64,000 nt of DNA from Brevibacillus fluminis (GCF_003710825.1 NZ_RHHQ01000017.1:62001-126000), one strand, 5' to 3'. Counted from the first letter of the stretch, positions 54,645 through 63,847 are shown. Numbers and translations are program-made. The notes: generated from the letters alone by a model not told the origin.

Positions 54645-55805
54645 GTGATTTGGGACTTTCTTTTTCAATTGCCGACACGAATCGAATTTGGAAATGGAAA
54701 AGTGAAAGAACTGGCTCAGCGCGTTTTGGAGCTAGGAGGGAAAAAAGCGCTGCTGGTAACCGATCAAGGTATCGTCAAGTCGGGTATTCTCGACGTTGTG
54801 ACAGGCGTTCTGGAGGCTGGTGGGATCGCGTACGCAGTGTACGATCAAGTGAAACCGAATCCGCGTGATGTCGATTGCATGAGCGCGTACCAATTGGCGA
54901 AAGAGGCAGAGGTAGACGTGCTGATCGGGTTGGGTGGTGGCAGCTCGATGGATACGGCCAAAGCGGTCGGAACGCTATTGACGCATGGCGGTGAAATCAA
55001 GGATTGGTACGGCTTGAATGTGCTGGAGAAACCCATCACGCCACTGATCTGCATCCCGACCACAGCTGGTACCGGCAGTGAAATCACCTTTTTCTCCGTA
55101 ATCACCGACACGAATACAAAATTAAAAATGAACATACTTGATGCGAAAGTCGCGCCGAAAATTGCCCTGCTCGATCCGGAGCTGACTGTTACGCTACCTG
55201 CACATGTAACCGCTTCCACAGGGATGGATGCGCTGACGCATGCGATCGAGGCGTATACGTGCAACATTTCCGAGCCGATAACGGATGCGCTCGCGTTGTA
55301 TGCAATCGATTTGATCGTTGAGAATTTGCCACTGGCTGTCGAAGATGGCGGTAATTTGGAAGCACGGCGGAACATGTTGGCTGGCAGCCTGATTGCGGGC
55401 ATTGCGTTCGGCAACTCCGATGTAGGCGGCGTCCACTGCATGGCAGAGGCACTCGGTGGATTGTATGATACTCCACATGGCGTCGCCAATTCGATGCTCT
55501 TGCCGTACGTGTTTGAATACAACATTCCGGCAGATCCGCGCAAACATGCAATTGTCGCTGAAAAACTGGGAGCCAAACGGAATGGCCGCACGGATGAAGA
55601 AGTCGCACAGGAAGGCGTACAGCTGCTCAAAGACCTAGCAAAAACCGTCAGCATTCCGAAAATGAAAGAGCTAGGCAATGTAAATCCAGAAGATTTCCGC
55701 TACTTGGCTGAAGCGGCTACAAAAAATGTATCAGCACCAAGCAATCCGCGCCCTGCCACGATGGAGGACTATCTGAAATTATTCTACACCGCATATGAAG
55801 GATAA
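54645..55805 (+). CDS. Iron-containing alcohol dehydrogenase
   Basis: A 386-residue group III alcohol dehydrogenase. The NAD-binding GLGGGSSMDTAKAVG is at about residues 101-115. The metal ligands lie in STGMDALTHAIEAY and the C-terminal VHCMAEALGGLYDTPHGVAN. The start is GTG 54645 after AGGAGG. These enzymes oxidise short alcohols, diols or amino alcohols. Gene order (alcohol dehydrogenase, APC permease, unknown, aldehyde dehydrogenase) suggests stepwise oxidation of an imported amino alcohol or similar compound to an acid. Confidence 0.94.
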   Translation: MIWDFLFQLPTRIEFGNGKVKELAQRVLELGGKKALLVTDQGIVKSGILDVVTGVLEAGGIAYAVYDQVKPNPRDVDCMSAYQLAKEAEVDVLIGLGGGSSMDTAKAVGTLLTHGGEIKDWYGLNVLEKPITPLICIPTTAGTGSEITFFSVITDTNTKLKMNILDAKVAPKIALLDPELTVTLPAHVTASTGMDALTHAIEAYTCNISEPITDALALYAIDLIVENLPLAVEDGGNLEARRNMLAGSLIAGIAFGNSDVGGVHCMAEALGGLYDTPHGVANSMLLPYVFEYNIPADPRKHAIVAEKLGAKRNGRTDEEVAQEGVQLLKDLAKTVSIPKMKELGNVNPEDFRYLAEAATKNVSAPSNPRPATMEDYLKLFYTAYEG

Positions 55806-55835
55806 TTCTGACGTACACAAGGGATAGGTGCATAT

Positions 55836-57245
55836 ATGAGCGATCTGAAATTAAATCGGACATTAGGCTTTTGGGCAGCGTACTCGGCTTCGGTTGGACT
55901 TGTCGTTTCAGGAACAGCGATGGTTGCCTTGGGCAATGGCTACGGCGTGAGCGGTCCTGCTTACAGCATTGTTGCATTCGGAGCATTGATCGTAATTTTA
56001 TGTGTGGCGCTGTCATATTCTGAGATGGCAGCCATGATCCCCGGCGCGGGAATGGTAGGCGAATATACGCTTCCAGCACTGGGCAAGCTGCCCGCTCTGT
56101 TTGCGGTATTGGCAGGCTACATCGTCCTGGTCGGCACAGACGGCGGTACGAACATGATCGTCGGCGGTCAGTCGCTGGAAGCGCTGATCGGTGTCCCATG
56201 GTATTTATGCGTCGCAGTTATTTTAGTCTTTCTCGTCATTGTTAACATGATGGGCGTCGAGGTGTTCGGTAAAGTCCAGTCAGTGCTGGCAATCAGCATG
56301 ATGGGGCTCCTCGGTCTCCTCGGGCTGTGCGGCCTGTTCGGGATTGGGACCCAAGAGCCTTTGGCTGTACAGCCGCCGTTTTCCCCCTTGTCGTGGCAGG
56401 AGCAAGCGGGGACGCTCGGTCTTGCAATATGGCTGTTCATCGGGATGGAATTCGTAGCACCACTTGCAGAAGAGGTGAAAAATCCGGGGAAAACAATCCC
56501 GTTCGCCATGCTGTTCGGCTGCTTCACCATCTGGCTGGTCGATTTGTTTTTCGGACTGGGCGTGACCAAATACATTCCGTTGGACAAGCTTGCCGCATCG
56601 ACGATCCCGCATGTGGAAGGTGCTGCTGCCATGTTGGGCAAACCGGGCTTGGTCATCATGAGCATCGTTTCGATATTGGCTGCGGTCACGACATGTGATA
56701 CGTATTTGGTCGCGGTTCCGCGCATGCTGTATGGTTTGTCAAAAGAAGGGCTGCTACCAAAAATGTTTTCCTGGCTGCATCCGAAAACCCGGACACCGTG
56801 GTATGGCATTTTCTTTGTCGTCGCGTTAATTTTGATTGTGCTTGTTTATGCGGTAATCAATAAAGCCAACATTGATTTTGTCACGACCATGATTGCAGTT
56901 GCCTGTGGAACATGGCTGATGTCCTACATGATCACACAGATCGACGTCATCGTGCTGCGGATCAAATATCCGAAAGCGGTGCGCCCTTTCAAAACGCCTT
57001 TGTATCCGCTCCCGCAGATTATTGGCATCATAGCCTGCATCTACATGATCTACACGCAGTACCAAGATCCGACCGTCTTGACCATTTCCCTATATGTCAT
57101 CGCGGCCATCCTGATTTTTGGCATTATTTATTTGAAAATGACCGGTCAAAAGCTGTTTGAGCCAGTACCTTTAGAAAAAATTTACGAAGGAATCAGCAAG
57201 CGCAGCGAGTTGGACAGCGAGCTCGGCATCGTCGAGGAAAAGTAG
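55836..57245 (+). CDS. APC family amino acid/amine permease
   Basis: A 469-residue twelve-helix transporter. N-terminal GFWAAYSASVGLVVSGTAMV carries the glycine-rich helix 1 turn; SEMAAMIPGAGMVGEYTLPAL is the helix 2 to helix 3 APC signature. The pattern is close to permeases for ethanolamine and amino acids. It is 30 bases after the alcohol dehydrogenase with AAGGGAT in front, and the same operon continues to the aldehyde dehydrogenase. A charged cytosolic tail of about 35 residues follows the last helix. Confidence 0.9.
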   Translation: MSDLKLNRTLGFWAAYSASVGLVVSGTAMVALGNGYGVSGPAYSIVAFGALIVILCVALSYSEMAAMIPGAGMVGEYTLPALGKLPALFAVLAGYIVLVGTDGGTNMIVGGQSLEALIGVPWYLCVAVILVFLVIVNMMGVEVFGKVQSVLAISMMGLLGLLGLCGLFGIGTQEPLAVQPPFSPLSWQEQAGTLGLAIWLFIGMEFVAPLAEEVKNPGKTIPFAMLFGCFTIWLVDLFFGLGVTKYIPLDKLAASTIPHVEGAAAMLGKPGLVIMSIVSILAAVTTCDTYLVAVPRMLYGLSKEGLLPKMFSWLHPKTRTPWYGIFFVVALILIVLVYAVINKANIDFVTTMIAVACGTWLMSYMITQIDVIVLRIKYPKAVRPFKTPLYPLPQIIGIIACIYMIYTQYQDPTVLTISLYVIAAILIFGIIYLKMTGQKLFEPVPLEKIYEGISKRSELDSELGIVEEK

Positions 57246-57281
57246 CGAGGTTGTCCGTATGAAACGTAAAGGTGGGGGAGT

Positions 57282-57845
57282 ATGGGATTATATACTGTCA
57301 TTGATCAGCGCGCATTTAGGGTGCTGCGTTCCGTCGCAACCGATTTCGAACCATTCGCTCCCATCGATGCGGCTTCTCATAATCGCATTCATCTGGATGG
57401 TCATAAGCTCGGGGTAGACGGGTTGGAAGCAAGCTATCGGATCATCAACAAATGGATGGGCCGCGTCTATGTGTATACATGGAAATGGTCGCTTCCCGAT
57501 GATTCAGTCCAATCAGATATTGTGATAAAATGTAAGTATTCTGGAAAAATGGGCAGCAGGGTAGCGCAGTTCGTCTCTAAGCAAGATTCCGCATTGCTGC
57601 AGCGCCTCAATCGAGATAAAGAGATTTTGGCGCTATGTAATGCGATCGATTATGAGGCGATCGAGCTGCGTTACTCCCGCGAAGAGCGGCGTTGGCATGT
57701 GGAGATGAAGCCGAATTACGGCGATTTCATCTGGATCTTGTTCCCACCCGTGCGGTATGCACGTAAGCCCAAGCAGCAAGAAATGGACGATACAATGCGT
57801 TTGATCAAGAGATTTGCCCAAAAAATTAAACAATCTATCAAGTGA
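57282..57845 (+). CDS. Unknown protein, 187 aa
   Basis: A soluble basic protein between the permease and aldehyde dehydrogenase genes, with GGGGGAG before ATG 57282 and only nine bases before the next gene. Visible features are a beta-rich middle (GRVYVYTWKWSLPDDSVQSD; HVEMKPNYGDFIWILFPPV) and a Lys-rich C-terminal helix. There is no signal peptide or metal motif. Its tight place in a catabolic operon suggests an accessory role in transport or oxidation of the substrate. I do not recognise the family. Confidence 0.8.
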   Translation: MGLYTVIDQRAFRVLRSVATDFEPFAPIDAASHNRIHLDGHKLGVDGLEASYRIINKWMGRVYVYTWKWSLPDDSVQSDIVIKCKYSGKMGSRVAQFVSKQDSALLQRLNRDKEILALCNAIDYEAIELRYSREERRWHVEMKPNYGDFIWILFPPVRYARKPKQQEMDDTMRLIKRFAQKIKQSIK

Positions 57846-57854
57846 GGTGTTTGC

Positions 57855-59366
57855 ATGCTGCAAGCAAAAGCATTTTTGACGGATTTGAATACGGTGCAAA
57901 GAATGTATATCGATGGAAAATGGGTGACAAGCGATAGCAATGGAACCCGCAATGTGATCAACCCAGCGAACGGCGAAATCATCGGCGTCGTGACGGAAGG
58001 GACACGTGAAGACTCCCAAAAAGCGATTTTGGCAGCGAGACGCGCATTTGACAAAGATGGCTGGCTGGATAGCAAAGCCCGCGATCGCGCCGCTCTGTTG
58101 AACAAAGTGGCGGATGCGTTGGAAGCGCGTGTGGAAGAATTCGCTTCGCTCGATACCTTGAACAATGGCAAACCGTTGCGTGAATCCCGCTACGATGTCG
58201 CCGATGCGGTGAACCAGTTCCGTTATTTTGCCGGCTTGTGCACCAAGCCGCACGGCACGACATACGATGTGCCGGACGATATGCAGGCGATGGTGGTACG
58301 CGAGCCGATCGGCGTCGTCGGACAGATCATCCCGTGGAACTACCCGCTCGTCATGGCAACGCAAAAAATCGCACCGGCGATTGCAGCAGGCTGCACAGTC
58401 GTCATCAAGCCCGCCGAGCAGACACCGTTGTCTTTGATCCGACTGTTCGAAATCATCGATGAAGTTGGATTCCCGCCAGGAGTGATCAATCTGGTGCTCG
58501 GTGCAGGGGAGACTGTCGGAGCAGAGCTTTCCGAGAGCCCATTGGTGGACAAGGTGGCCTTCACGGGCGGAACGGATACCGGTATCCGCATCATGAAAGC
58601 GGCCGCGGAAACGATTAAAAAAGTCGGCCTCGAGCTGGGCGGCAAATCGCCAAACATCGTGTTCGCCGATGCGGATTTCGAGACAGCTGTAGATTTCGCA
58701 TTGTATGCGATCTTTGCCAACCAGGGCGAGGTATGCTCCGCCGGTTCTCGCCTCCTGCTCGAGGAGAGCATTTATGAGCGATTCGTCGCGGAATTGACTG
58801 CCCGCGCTCAACAGATCGTTGTAGGAGACGGGACGGACGAAGGGACCGAGATGGGCCCGCTGATCACGGAAGAGCATATGAACCGTGTTCTCTACTATAT
58901 TGAAGAAGGCAAAAAAGAAGGCGCAACATTGCTTTGCGGCGGCAATCGCTTGTTGGATAACGATCGGGACAAAGGCTTCTTCGTGGCGCCAACCATTTTC
59001 ACCGACACGAAGCCCGATATGAAAATCATTCAGGAAGAAATTTTTGGCCCTGTTTTGGCGATCCAAACGTTCAGCACGGAGGAGGAAGCGATTGAGCTGG
59101 CGAACGGCACGCGTTTCGGACTGGCGGGAGCTGTCTTCACGACAGATGTCGCCAAAGCCCATCGCGTGATTAAGAAGCTCCGCGCAGGCATCACTTGGAT
59201 CAACACCTACCACCCAACATATAACGAAGCGCCGTGGGGCGGATATAAGCAGAGCGGAATCGGCCGTGAGCTCGGTACGTACGGATTCGACGAGTATCTC
59301 GAAATCAAGCAGATCAATGTCAATCTGAATGTGGCGCCGAGCGGATGGTTCGAGAAGCGCAAGTAA
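57855..59366 (+). CDS. Aldehyde dehydrogenase
   Basis: A 503-residue NAD-dependent ALDH of the betaine/phenylacetaldehyde dehydrogenase type. Cys294 is in NQGEVCSAGSR, Glu260 in VGLELGGKSPN, and the cofactor turn FTGGTDTGIRI and the early VVGQIIPWNYPLV are intact. Length matches the family. It closes the operon and would convert the aldehyde formed by the iron-type alcohol dehydrogenase, or by amine oxidation, to the acid. GAGGTG precedes the ATG. Confidence 0.95.
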   Translation: MLQAKAFLTDLNTVQRMYIDGKWVTSDSNGTRNVINPANGEIIGVVTEGTREDSQKAILAARRAFDKDGWLDSKARDRAALLNKVADALEARVEEFASLDTLNNGKPLRESRYDVADAVNQFRYFAGLCTKPHGTTYDVPDDMQAMVVREPIGVVGQIIPWNYPLVMATQKIAPAIAAGCTVVIKPAEQTPLSLIRLFEIIDEVGFPPGVINLVLGAGETVGAELSESPLVDKVAFTGGTDTGIRIMKAAAETIKKVGLELGGKSPNIVFADADFETAVDFALYAIFANQGEVCSAGSRLLLEESIYERFVAELTARAQQIVVGDGTDEGTEMGPLITEEHMNRVLYYIEEGKKEGATLLCGGNRLLDNDRDKGFFVAPTIFTDTKPDMKIIQEEIFGPVLAIQTFSTEEEAIELANGTRFGLAGAVFTTDVAKAHRVIKKLRAGITWINTYHPTYNEAPWGGYKQSGIGRELGTYGFDEYLEIKQINVNLNVAPSGWFEKRK

Positions 59367-59385
59367 GTAAAGAGAAAAGGAGGCA

Positions 59386-59417
59386 AAAGAGCGACCCTAG
59401 TCGGCCGCTCTTTTTGC
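59386..59417 (+). terminator. Terminator of the alcohol/aldehyde dehydrogenase operon
   Basis: AAAAGAGCG and CGCTCTTTTT pair around GG-CC-rich inner bases, ending in five T. Confidence 0.75.
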
Positions 59418-59575
59418 TGTATAAAAGTTGCGTAAATTGACGAGAAAAAACCGATGGATGCACGCTAGCAATTGACATATTTTTCAGCACCTACGGCATA
59501 TAATCGTACGTATGGCAGTTTGCACCAAAAATACATAGGCGTTCGCCATCGTCGAGCCGGGGAGGATTTTTTGTA

Positions 59576-59797
59576 ATGAAAGTAACGTGGAACGAGCTTG
59601 TGATCGAAGGAACACCACACGAAATACAAACGTTTCTCACCATGTGCAACATGCTGCCTGCCGATTCGCAAGCACAAGGTGGCGAAGGTGTATCAGGCAG
59701 CACGACGGAATGGCAGCGCGCGCTGTATCGCGATTTGCTGCAAAAAAGCTACTATGGAAAAATGTTTGCGCGAAATGCCGCAAGAAACAGCAGATAA
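59576..59797 (+). CDS. Small hypothetical protein, 73 aa
   Basis: ATG 59576 follows GGGGAGG. The 73-residue product begins MKVTWNELVIEGTPHEIQTF, a strand-helix start, has a Gly/Ser/Gln-rich middle and a basic, Tyr- and Arg-rich end. No signal or membrane segment. It lies before trpB in the same direction, 100 bases away. I do not recognise it; the strong ribosome site and clean frame support it as real. Confidence 0.6.
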   Translation: MKVTWNELVIEGTPHEIQTFLTMCNMLPADSQAQGGEGVSGSTTEWQRALYRDLLQKSYYGKMFARNAARNSR

Positions 59798-59812
59798 GGG
59801 AGGGGATTCGAC

Positions 59813-59902
59813 ATGTACCTTGACAAAATAAATGAAAATCGGTTAACTATTGTAATAGTGAAACAATTTAGTTCGATAGAGTCGAGGAGGACGTTGAGAT
59901 GA
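59813..59902 (+). CDS. Possible 29-codon upstream ORF coupled to trpB
   Basis: ATG 59813 stands eight bases after GGGAGGGG and the frame runs 29 codons to TGA 59900-59902, overlapping the trpB ATG as ATGA. The peptide (MYLDKINENRLTIVIVKQFS and nine more residues) has no Trp, so it is not a classical tryptophan-codon leader. A promoter-like TTGACA lies inside the frame, so it may be chance. If translated, it would couple to trpB. Confidence 0.35.
   Translation: MYLDKINENRLTIVIVKQFSSIESRRTLR
59820..59849 (+). promoter_or_regulatory. Promoter candidate for trpB
   Basis: TTGACA (59820-59825) and TAACTA (59844-59849) at 18 bases, 50 bases before trpB. Use of this promoter would exclude the start of the small upstream frame from the message. 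Confidence 0.5.
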
Positions 59903-61062
59903 GTAGAGTTGAGATTCAAGATGGATATTTTGGTCAATTTGGCGGCAGTTTCGTTCCGCCAGAGCTGCAAGAGGTGCTTGATTATCTGACGGCCCAATTT
60001 GAGCAATACAAGGATGATCCGGAATTCAATGCGGAATACCGCTACTATTTGAAGGAGTATGTCGGTCGCGAAAATCCGCTAACATTTGCACAAAATTTGA
60101 CGAAAAAGCTGGGCGGGGCAAAAATTTACTTGAAACGTGAAGATTTGAACCATACTGGCGCACATAAAATCAACAACGTCATCGGCCAAATTTTAATGGC
60201 AAAACGAATGGGGGCGAAGCGCGTGATCGCCGAAACCGGAGCGGGCCAGCACGGTGTCGCGACCGCTACAGCCTGCGCCATGTTTGATATGGATTGCACG
60301 ATTTACATGGGGGCGGAAGATATTCGCCGCCAGGCACTCAATGTGTTTCGGATGGAGCTCTTGGGGGCGAAAGTGGTTTCGGTTGCCAAAGGGCAAGGTC
60401 GTTTGAAAGATGCAGTAGATGAAGCGTTCGCTGATCTCGTGGAAAATTACAAGCACACGTTTTACTTGCTTGGCTCTGCCGTGGGTCCGCATCCGTTTCC
60501 GACCATTGTGAAGCACTTCCAAGCCATCATCAGCGAGGAGTCCAAGCGACAAATCCTCGAAAAGGAAGGGCGCTTACCTGACGCGGTCATCGCGTGTGCA
60601 GGCGGGGGAAGCAATGCAATCGGTGCGTTCGCGCATTATATCGACGAGCCTGGCGTTCGGCTGATCGGTGTGGAACCGGATCAGGCTGCTGCGCTGACAA
60701 AAGGTGTTCCTGCGGTTTTGCACGGATTCAAATGCTTGGTGCTGCTCGATGAAAACGGCAACCCGCAACCGACCTTTTCGATTGCGGCTGGACTTGATTA
60801 CCCAGGTATCGGTCCTGAGCATAGTTACTTGAAGGAATCCGGACGTGCAGAATATTACACGATTACAAACGAAGAAGTGCTAGAAGCATTCCAAGTCTTG
60901 TCGAAGACGGAGGGCATCATTCCAGCATTGGAGAGCTCACACGCTGTCGCGTACGCGCTCAAGCTAGCGCCGACGCTGACTTCCGATCAAATCTTGATCG
61001 TCAACCTTTCGGGGCGTGGCGACAAAGACGTCGAGCAAGTCTACTCGATGCTGAAAAAATGA
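59899..61062 (+). CDS. trpB: Tryptophan synthase beta subunit
   Basis: A 387-residue PLP enzyme joining indole and serine to make tryptophan. The PLP lysine is Lys90 in NHTGAHKINN, and the phosphate-binding loop GGGSNAIG is intact near residue 235. GAGGAGG precedes ATG 59899. No trpA or other trp gene is adjacent; it has its own promoter and terminator. It reads as the normal TrpB1-size type rather than the longer TrpB2. It could be a second copy used to recycle indole, or the sole beta subunit displaced from a trp operon. Confidence 0.95.
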   Translation: MSRVEIQDGYFGQFGGSFVPPELQEVLDYLTAQFEQYKDDPEFNAEYRYYLKEYVGRENPLTFAQNLTKKLGGAKIYLKREDLNHTGAHKINNVIGQILMAKRMGAKRVIAETGAGQHGVATATACAMFDMDCTIYMGAEDIRRQALNVFRMELLGAKVVSVAKGQGRLKDAVDEAFADLVENYKHTFYLLGSAVGPHPFPTIVKHFQAIISEESKRQILEKEGRLPDAVIACAGGGSNAIGAFAHYIDEPGVRLIGVEPDQAAALTKGVPAVLHGFKCLVLLDENGNPQPTFSIAAGLDYPGIGPEHSYLKESGRAEYYTITNEEVLEAFQVLSKTEGIIPALESSHAVAYALKLAPTLTSDQILIVNLSGRGDKDVEQVYSMLKK

Positions 61063-61088
61063 TCAGGTCATCTGACCTGATTTTTTTT
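61062..61088 (+). terminator. Terminator of trpB
   Basis: ATCAGGTCA and TGACCTGAT form a 9-bp stem with a 2-3-base loop, overlapping the stop codon and followed by a T-run. Confidence 0.85.
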
Positions 61089-61152
61089 CTTCGCGATCAC
61101 GGAAAAAGGTTCCTTTTACCATATGAATGACCAAAGATGCAAGTAGTGAAAA

Positions 61153-61181
61153 TTGAAACGGTTTCGTGTTATGCTTATAAA
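61153..61181 (+). promoter_or_regulatory. Promoter of the acyl-CoA synthetase gene
   Basis: TTGAAA (61153-61158) and TATAAA (61176-61181) with a 17-base spacer, 36 bases before the gene. Confidence 0.65.
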
Positions 61182-61216
61182 AAAACAAGTAGTGCCCGGA
61201 AAGGGGATGGCAAATC

Positions 61217-62821
61217 ATGATGCAATCACAGCAAAATGGAGAAGACTTCCGTTTCGAAATGCCAGAATATTATAATTTCACTACACAAGTGGAAGCGTTT
61301 GCAGCCGCACATCCTGAAAAGCCAGCAGTGCTTGTCGTAAATGAAGATGGGAGCAGCAAGAGCATGACGTACGCAGGGCTTACGGGCTATGCCAATCGGA
61401 TCGCGAATGTACTATCATCGCTGGGCATCGGACACGGTGACAAGGCGATTGTACTCGTTCCGCGCGGGATCGAGGCGTACGGGATTTATTTGGCACTCGT
61501 CAAGCTGGGAATCGTGGTTTTGCCAGGCTCGGAAATGCTGCGTGTAAAAGATATTGAGTATCGTGCCAATCATGCGGAAGCAAAAGCGGTTATCGCCTTT
61601 GGCGGAATCGTAGAGGAAGTTGACAAGCTGCGCGGTAACTGTCCAACGCTCCGCCACTATCTGATCGTGGGAGAGGCCAAGGAAGGCTGGTTGGCGCTTG
61701 ACGATTTGGCGGAAGAAGCCGAAGAGCTCGCGCTGAATGTGCAGACGCGTTCGGATGAGCTGGCGTTTTTATCGTATACATCGGGGACGACGGGTGGTCC
61801 GAAGGGGGTCATGCACGTGCACGGCTGGCCAGCCGCCCATATTGCGGTCGCCGCTACCTACTGGCTCGGCGTCGAATCGGAAGATCTCGTGTGGGCGACA
61901 GCGGGTCCCGGTTGGGCAAAGTGGCTGTGGAGCCCGTTCATTTCCACGCTCGGCAAAGGAGCGACCGCATTTGTCTACAAAGGGCGGTTTTCACCGGAGA
62001 CGTATTTGAATTTGCTCGGGACTTATCCGATATCTGTTCTTTGTGCGACACCAACCGAATATCGGATGATGGCAAAGGTTACGGATCTGGAAGCATACAA
62101 ACTGCGTGCACTGCGCTCTGCAGTTTCGGCTGGAGAGCCATTGAATCGCGAGGTGATCGATACGTTCCGCCGCGTGTTCAACATCACTGTCCGTGACGGC
62201 TACGGGCAGACGGAAAATACGCTAATGATCGGGACATTCGTCGGAATGGAGCCACGCCCGGGATCGATGGGCAAACCATCGCCGGTTGTGAACGTTGCCA
62301 TCATCGATGACGAAGGAAATCCGGTGCCGAATGGCGAGGTCGGCGATATCGCAATCGATCGTCAGATGGTGGCGCTTTTCAAAGGGTATCTCAATGATCC
62401 GGAACGGACTGCGCGTGCGTTTCGTCGTGACTGGTATGTAACCGGCGACCAGGGGCGTATGGATGAGGATGGGTATATTTGGTTTGAAGGACGCTCTGAT
62501 GACATCATTATCTCAGGCGGTTATACGATCGGCCCGTTCGAAGTGGAGGATGCCCTCGTGAAGCATGCGGCGGTAGCGGAGTGTGCAGCAGTTGCCAGCC
62601 CTGATCCGGAGCGCGGCAATGTCGTAAAGGCGTTCGTCGTTCTCAAGCAAGGCTATGCAGGCTCCGATGCGATGGTAGCCGAGCTGCAAAACCATGTGAA
62701 GGAGCTGACGGCCCCATATAAATATCCGCGCAAAATCGAGTTCGTCGCCGAGCTGCCCAAGACGACATCGGGCAAAATCCGTCGCATCGAGCTGCGCCAG
62801 CAGGAGGCAACCCGCTCGTAG
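61217..62821 (+). CDS. AMP-forming acyl-CoA synthetase
   Basis: A 534-residue adenylate-forming enzyme. The P-loop is YTSGTTGGPKGVMH (about residues 192-205), the A5-like motif DGYGQTEN (near 330), A7 YVTGDQGRMDEDGYIWFEGRSDDII and A8 and A10 motifs with the catalytic Lys in PKTTSGKIRRIELR. It makes an acyl-CoA from a carboxylate, ATP and CoA. The pattern fits medium-chain or benzoate-type synthetases of the MACS group. Single gene with its own promoter; AAAGGGG precedes the ATG. Exact acid is open. Confidence 0.93.
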   Translation: MMQSQQNGEDFRFEMPEYYNFTTQVEAFAAAHPEKPAVLVVNEDGSSKSMTYAGLTGYANRIANVLSSLGIGHGDKAIVLVPRGIEAYGIYLALVKLGIVVLPGSEMLRVKDIEYRANHAEAKAVIAFGGIVEEVDKLRGNCPTLRHYLIVGEAKEGWLALDDLAEEAEELALNVQTRSDELAFLSYTSGTTGGPKGVMHVHGWPAAHIAVAATYWLGVESEDLVWATAGPGWAKWLWSPFISTLGKGATAFVYKGRFSPETYLNLLGTYPISVLCATPTEYRMMAKVTDLEAYKLRALRSAVSAGEPLNREVIDTFRRVFNITVRDGYGQTENTLMIGTFVGMEPRPGSMGKPSPVVNVAIIDDEGNPVPNGEVGDIAIDRQMVALFKGYLNDPERTARAFRRDWYVTGDQGRMDEDGYIWFEGRSDDIIISGGYTIGPFEVEDALVKHAAVAECAAVASPDPERGNVVKAFVVLKQGYAGSDAMVAELQNHVKELTAPYKYPRKIEFVAELPKTTSGKIRRIELRQQEATRS

Positions 62822-62920
62822 CTGGCAGCGCGCGCTAGTGTAACCAGTCATTTCTATTGATTTCGCACAGCCCGATCAGGTAGTGTACTAGATGTACTTA
62901 TACCTCGAGGAGGCTGCGAC

Positions 62921-63562
62921 ATGAATCGAAATCGATTTTGGATGGTGACAGCCGCACTTGCCGTGTTGTTTACCAATGGAATGTTTTTTGGCGGGTCGAT
63001 GTCATTTGCTCATGCACAAACACAGCCGATCAGCGAACCGTTCTTTTTTGATAAACCTGCAGTTACGCAGCATCAATTTGATTTGTTCCAGAACTTTCTA
63101 AAGCCGAAAAAAGGGCAGCTCGGCTCTTACTATACAGAGATGGACCCTACGAACGTAAACCGTGTGGCAAACATTAAGCGAGCGGTTGATAAAATTGACA
63201 ACGTGGTCATCCAACCCGGTGGCAAGTTTTCATACAATGAAACGGTAGGGAATGCCAATTTACCGGAGGATGGCTGGCTGACAGCTGGAGTCATCATGAA
63301 CGGCGCGTTGACAGAAGGATACGGCGGCGGCATTTGCCAAGTTTCGTCGACACTGTTCAATGCTGTTGATCAAGCTGGGCTCACGGTCATTGAGCGGCAT
63401 TCGCACAGCTTGCCGACGAAGTATGTACCAGCAGGTCGCGATGCGACAGTAGCCTATGGCACGCTTGATTTTGTGTTCAGCAATGCCTTCGATTATCCTG
63501 TAAAAATCAAGGCAAAATTGTATGATGACAGCTACGTCTTGGTCCGCATTTTGAAGGCGTAA
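62921..63562 (+). CDS. Secreted VanW-like protein
   Basis: A 213-residue exported protein. The signal peptide runs to about residue 32 (FAHAQ). The VanW core follows: NIKRAVDKIDNVVIQPGGKFSYNETVG (about 86-112) and GYGGGICQVSSTLFNAVDQAG (about 134-154), with the conserved single Cys and His-rich ERHSHSLP. VanW domains occur in wall-associated proteins of Gram-positives; their activity is unknown. The name comes from a vancomycin resistance cluster but does not imply resistance here. GAGGAGG precedes the ATG. Confidence 0.92.
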   Translation: MNRNRFWMVTAALAVLFTNGMFFGGSMSFAHAQTQPISEPFFFDKPAVTQHQFDLFQNFLKPKKGQLGSYYTEMDPTNVNRVANIKRAVDKIDNVVIQPGGKFSYNETVGNANLPEDGWLTAGVIMNGALTEGYGGGICQVSSTLFNAVDQAGLTVIERHSHSLPTKYVPAGRDATVAYGTLDFVFSNAFDYPVKIKAKLYDDSYVLVRILKA

Positions 63563-63847
63563 TATTTGCAGGAAGTCGAAATTTCTTTACAAATCGTATG
63601 ATTTACGCTATGATGAAAGTGTTGTTAAACAGAAGTTTAATTAAATATGGATATGTAACTTGGTGGAGCCTGTCATTTGCAGGCTCCTTTTTGCATTTTT
63701 TTCGTTTGCCAGGGAGGAGTCTGCAAACATTGACGTGGCCTGATATCCACCTTTGTTTAAGAAGGAGGGAGTGGCATGCATCACGTTTGGTACTGGTTTG
63801 CAAACTAAGGGAATCATTCGATTCTACTTCATCCTCAGGAGGTTGAC
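63563..63847. other. Intergenic region with hairpin and short leader frame
   Basis: It holds a terminator (63665-63692) and a ten-codon frame (63776-63808, MHHVWYWFAN) with GAAGGAGGG upstream, ahead of the transporter gene. A longer frame from 63598 has no ribosome site and runs through the terminator, so I do not call it. Confidence 0.45.
63665..63692 (+). terminator. Intrinsic terminator
   Basis: GGAGCCTG and CAGGCTCC enclose a 6-7-base loop and are followed by five T. It is about 100 bases after the VanW gene. Confidence 0.8.

Noticed and set aside
57633..59213. Long open frame of 526 codons on the minus strand
   Set aside because: It is the complement of the aldehyde dehydrogenase and the end of the preceding gene, with no domain pattern and no ribosome site; it reflects codon bias.
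63598..63846. 82-codon frame before the last gene
   Set aside because: It reads through a strong terminator hairpin and lacks a ribosome site.
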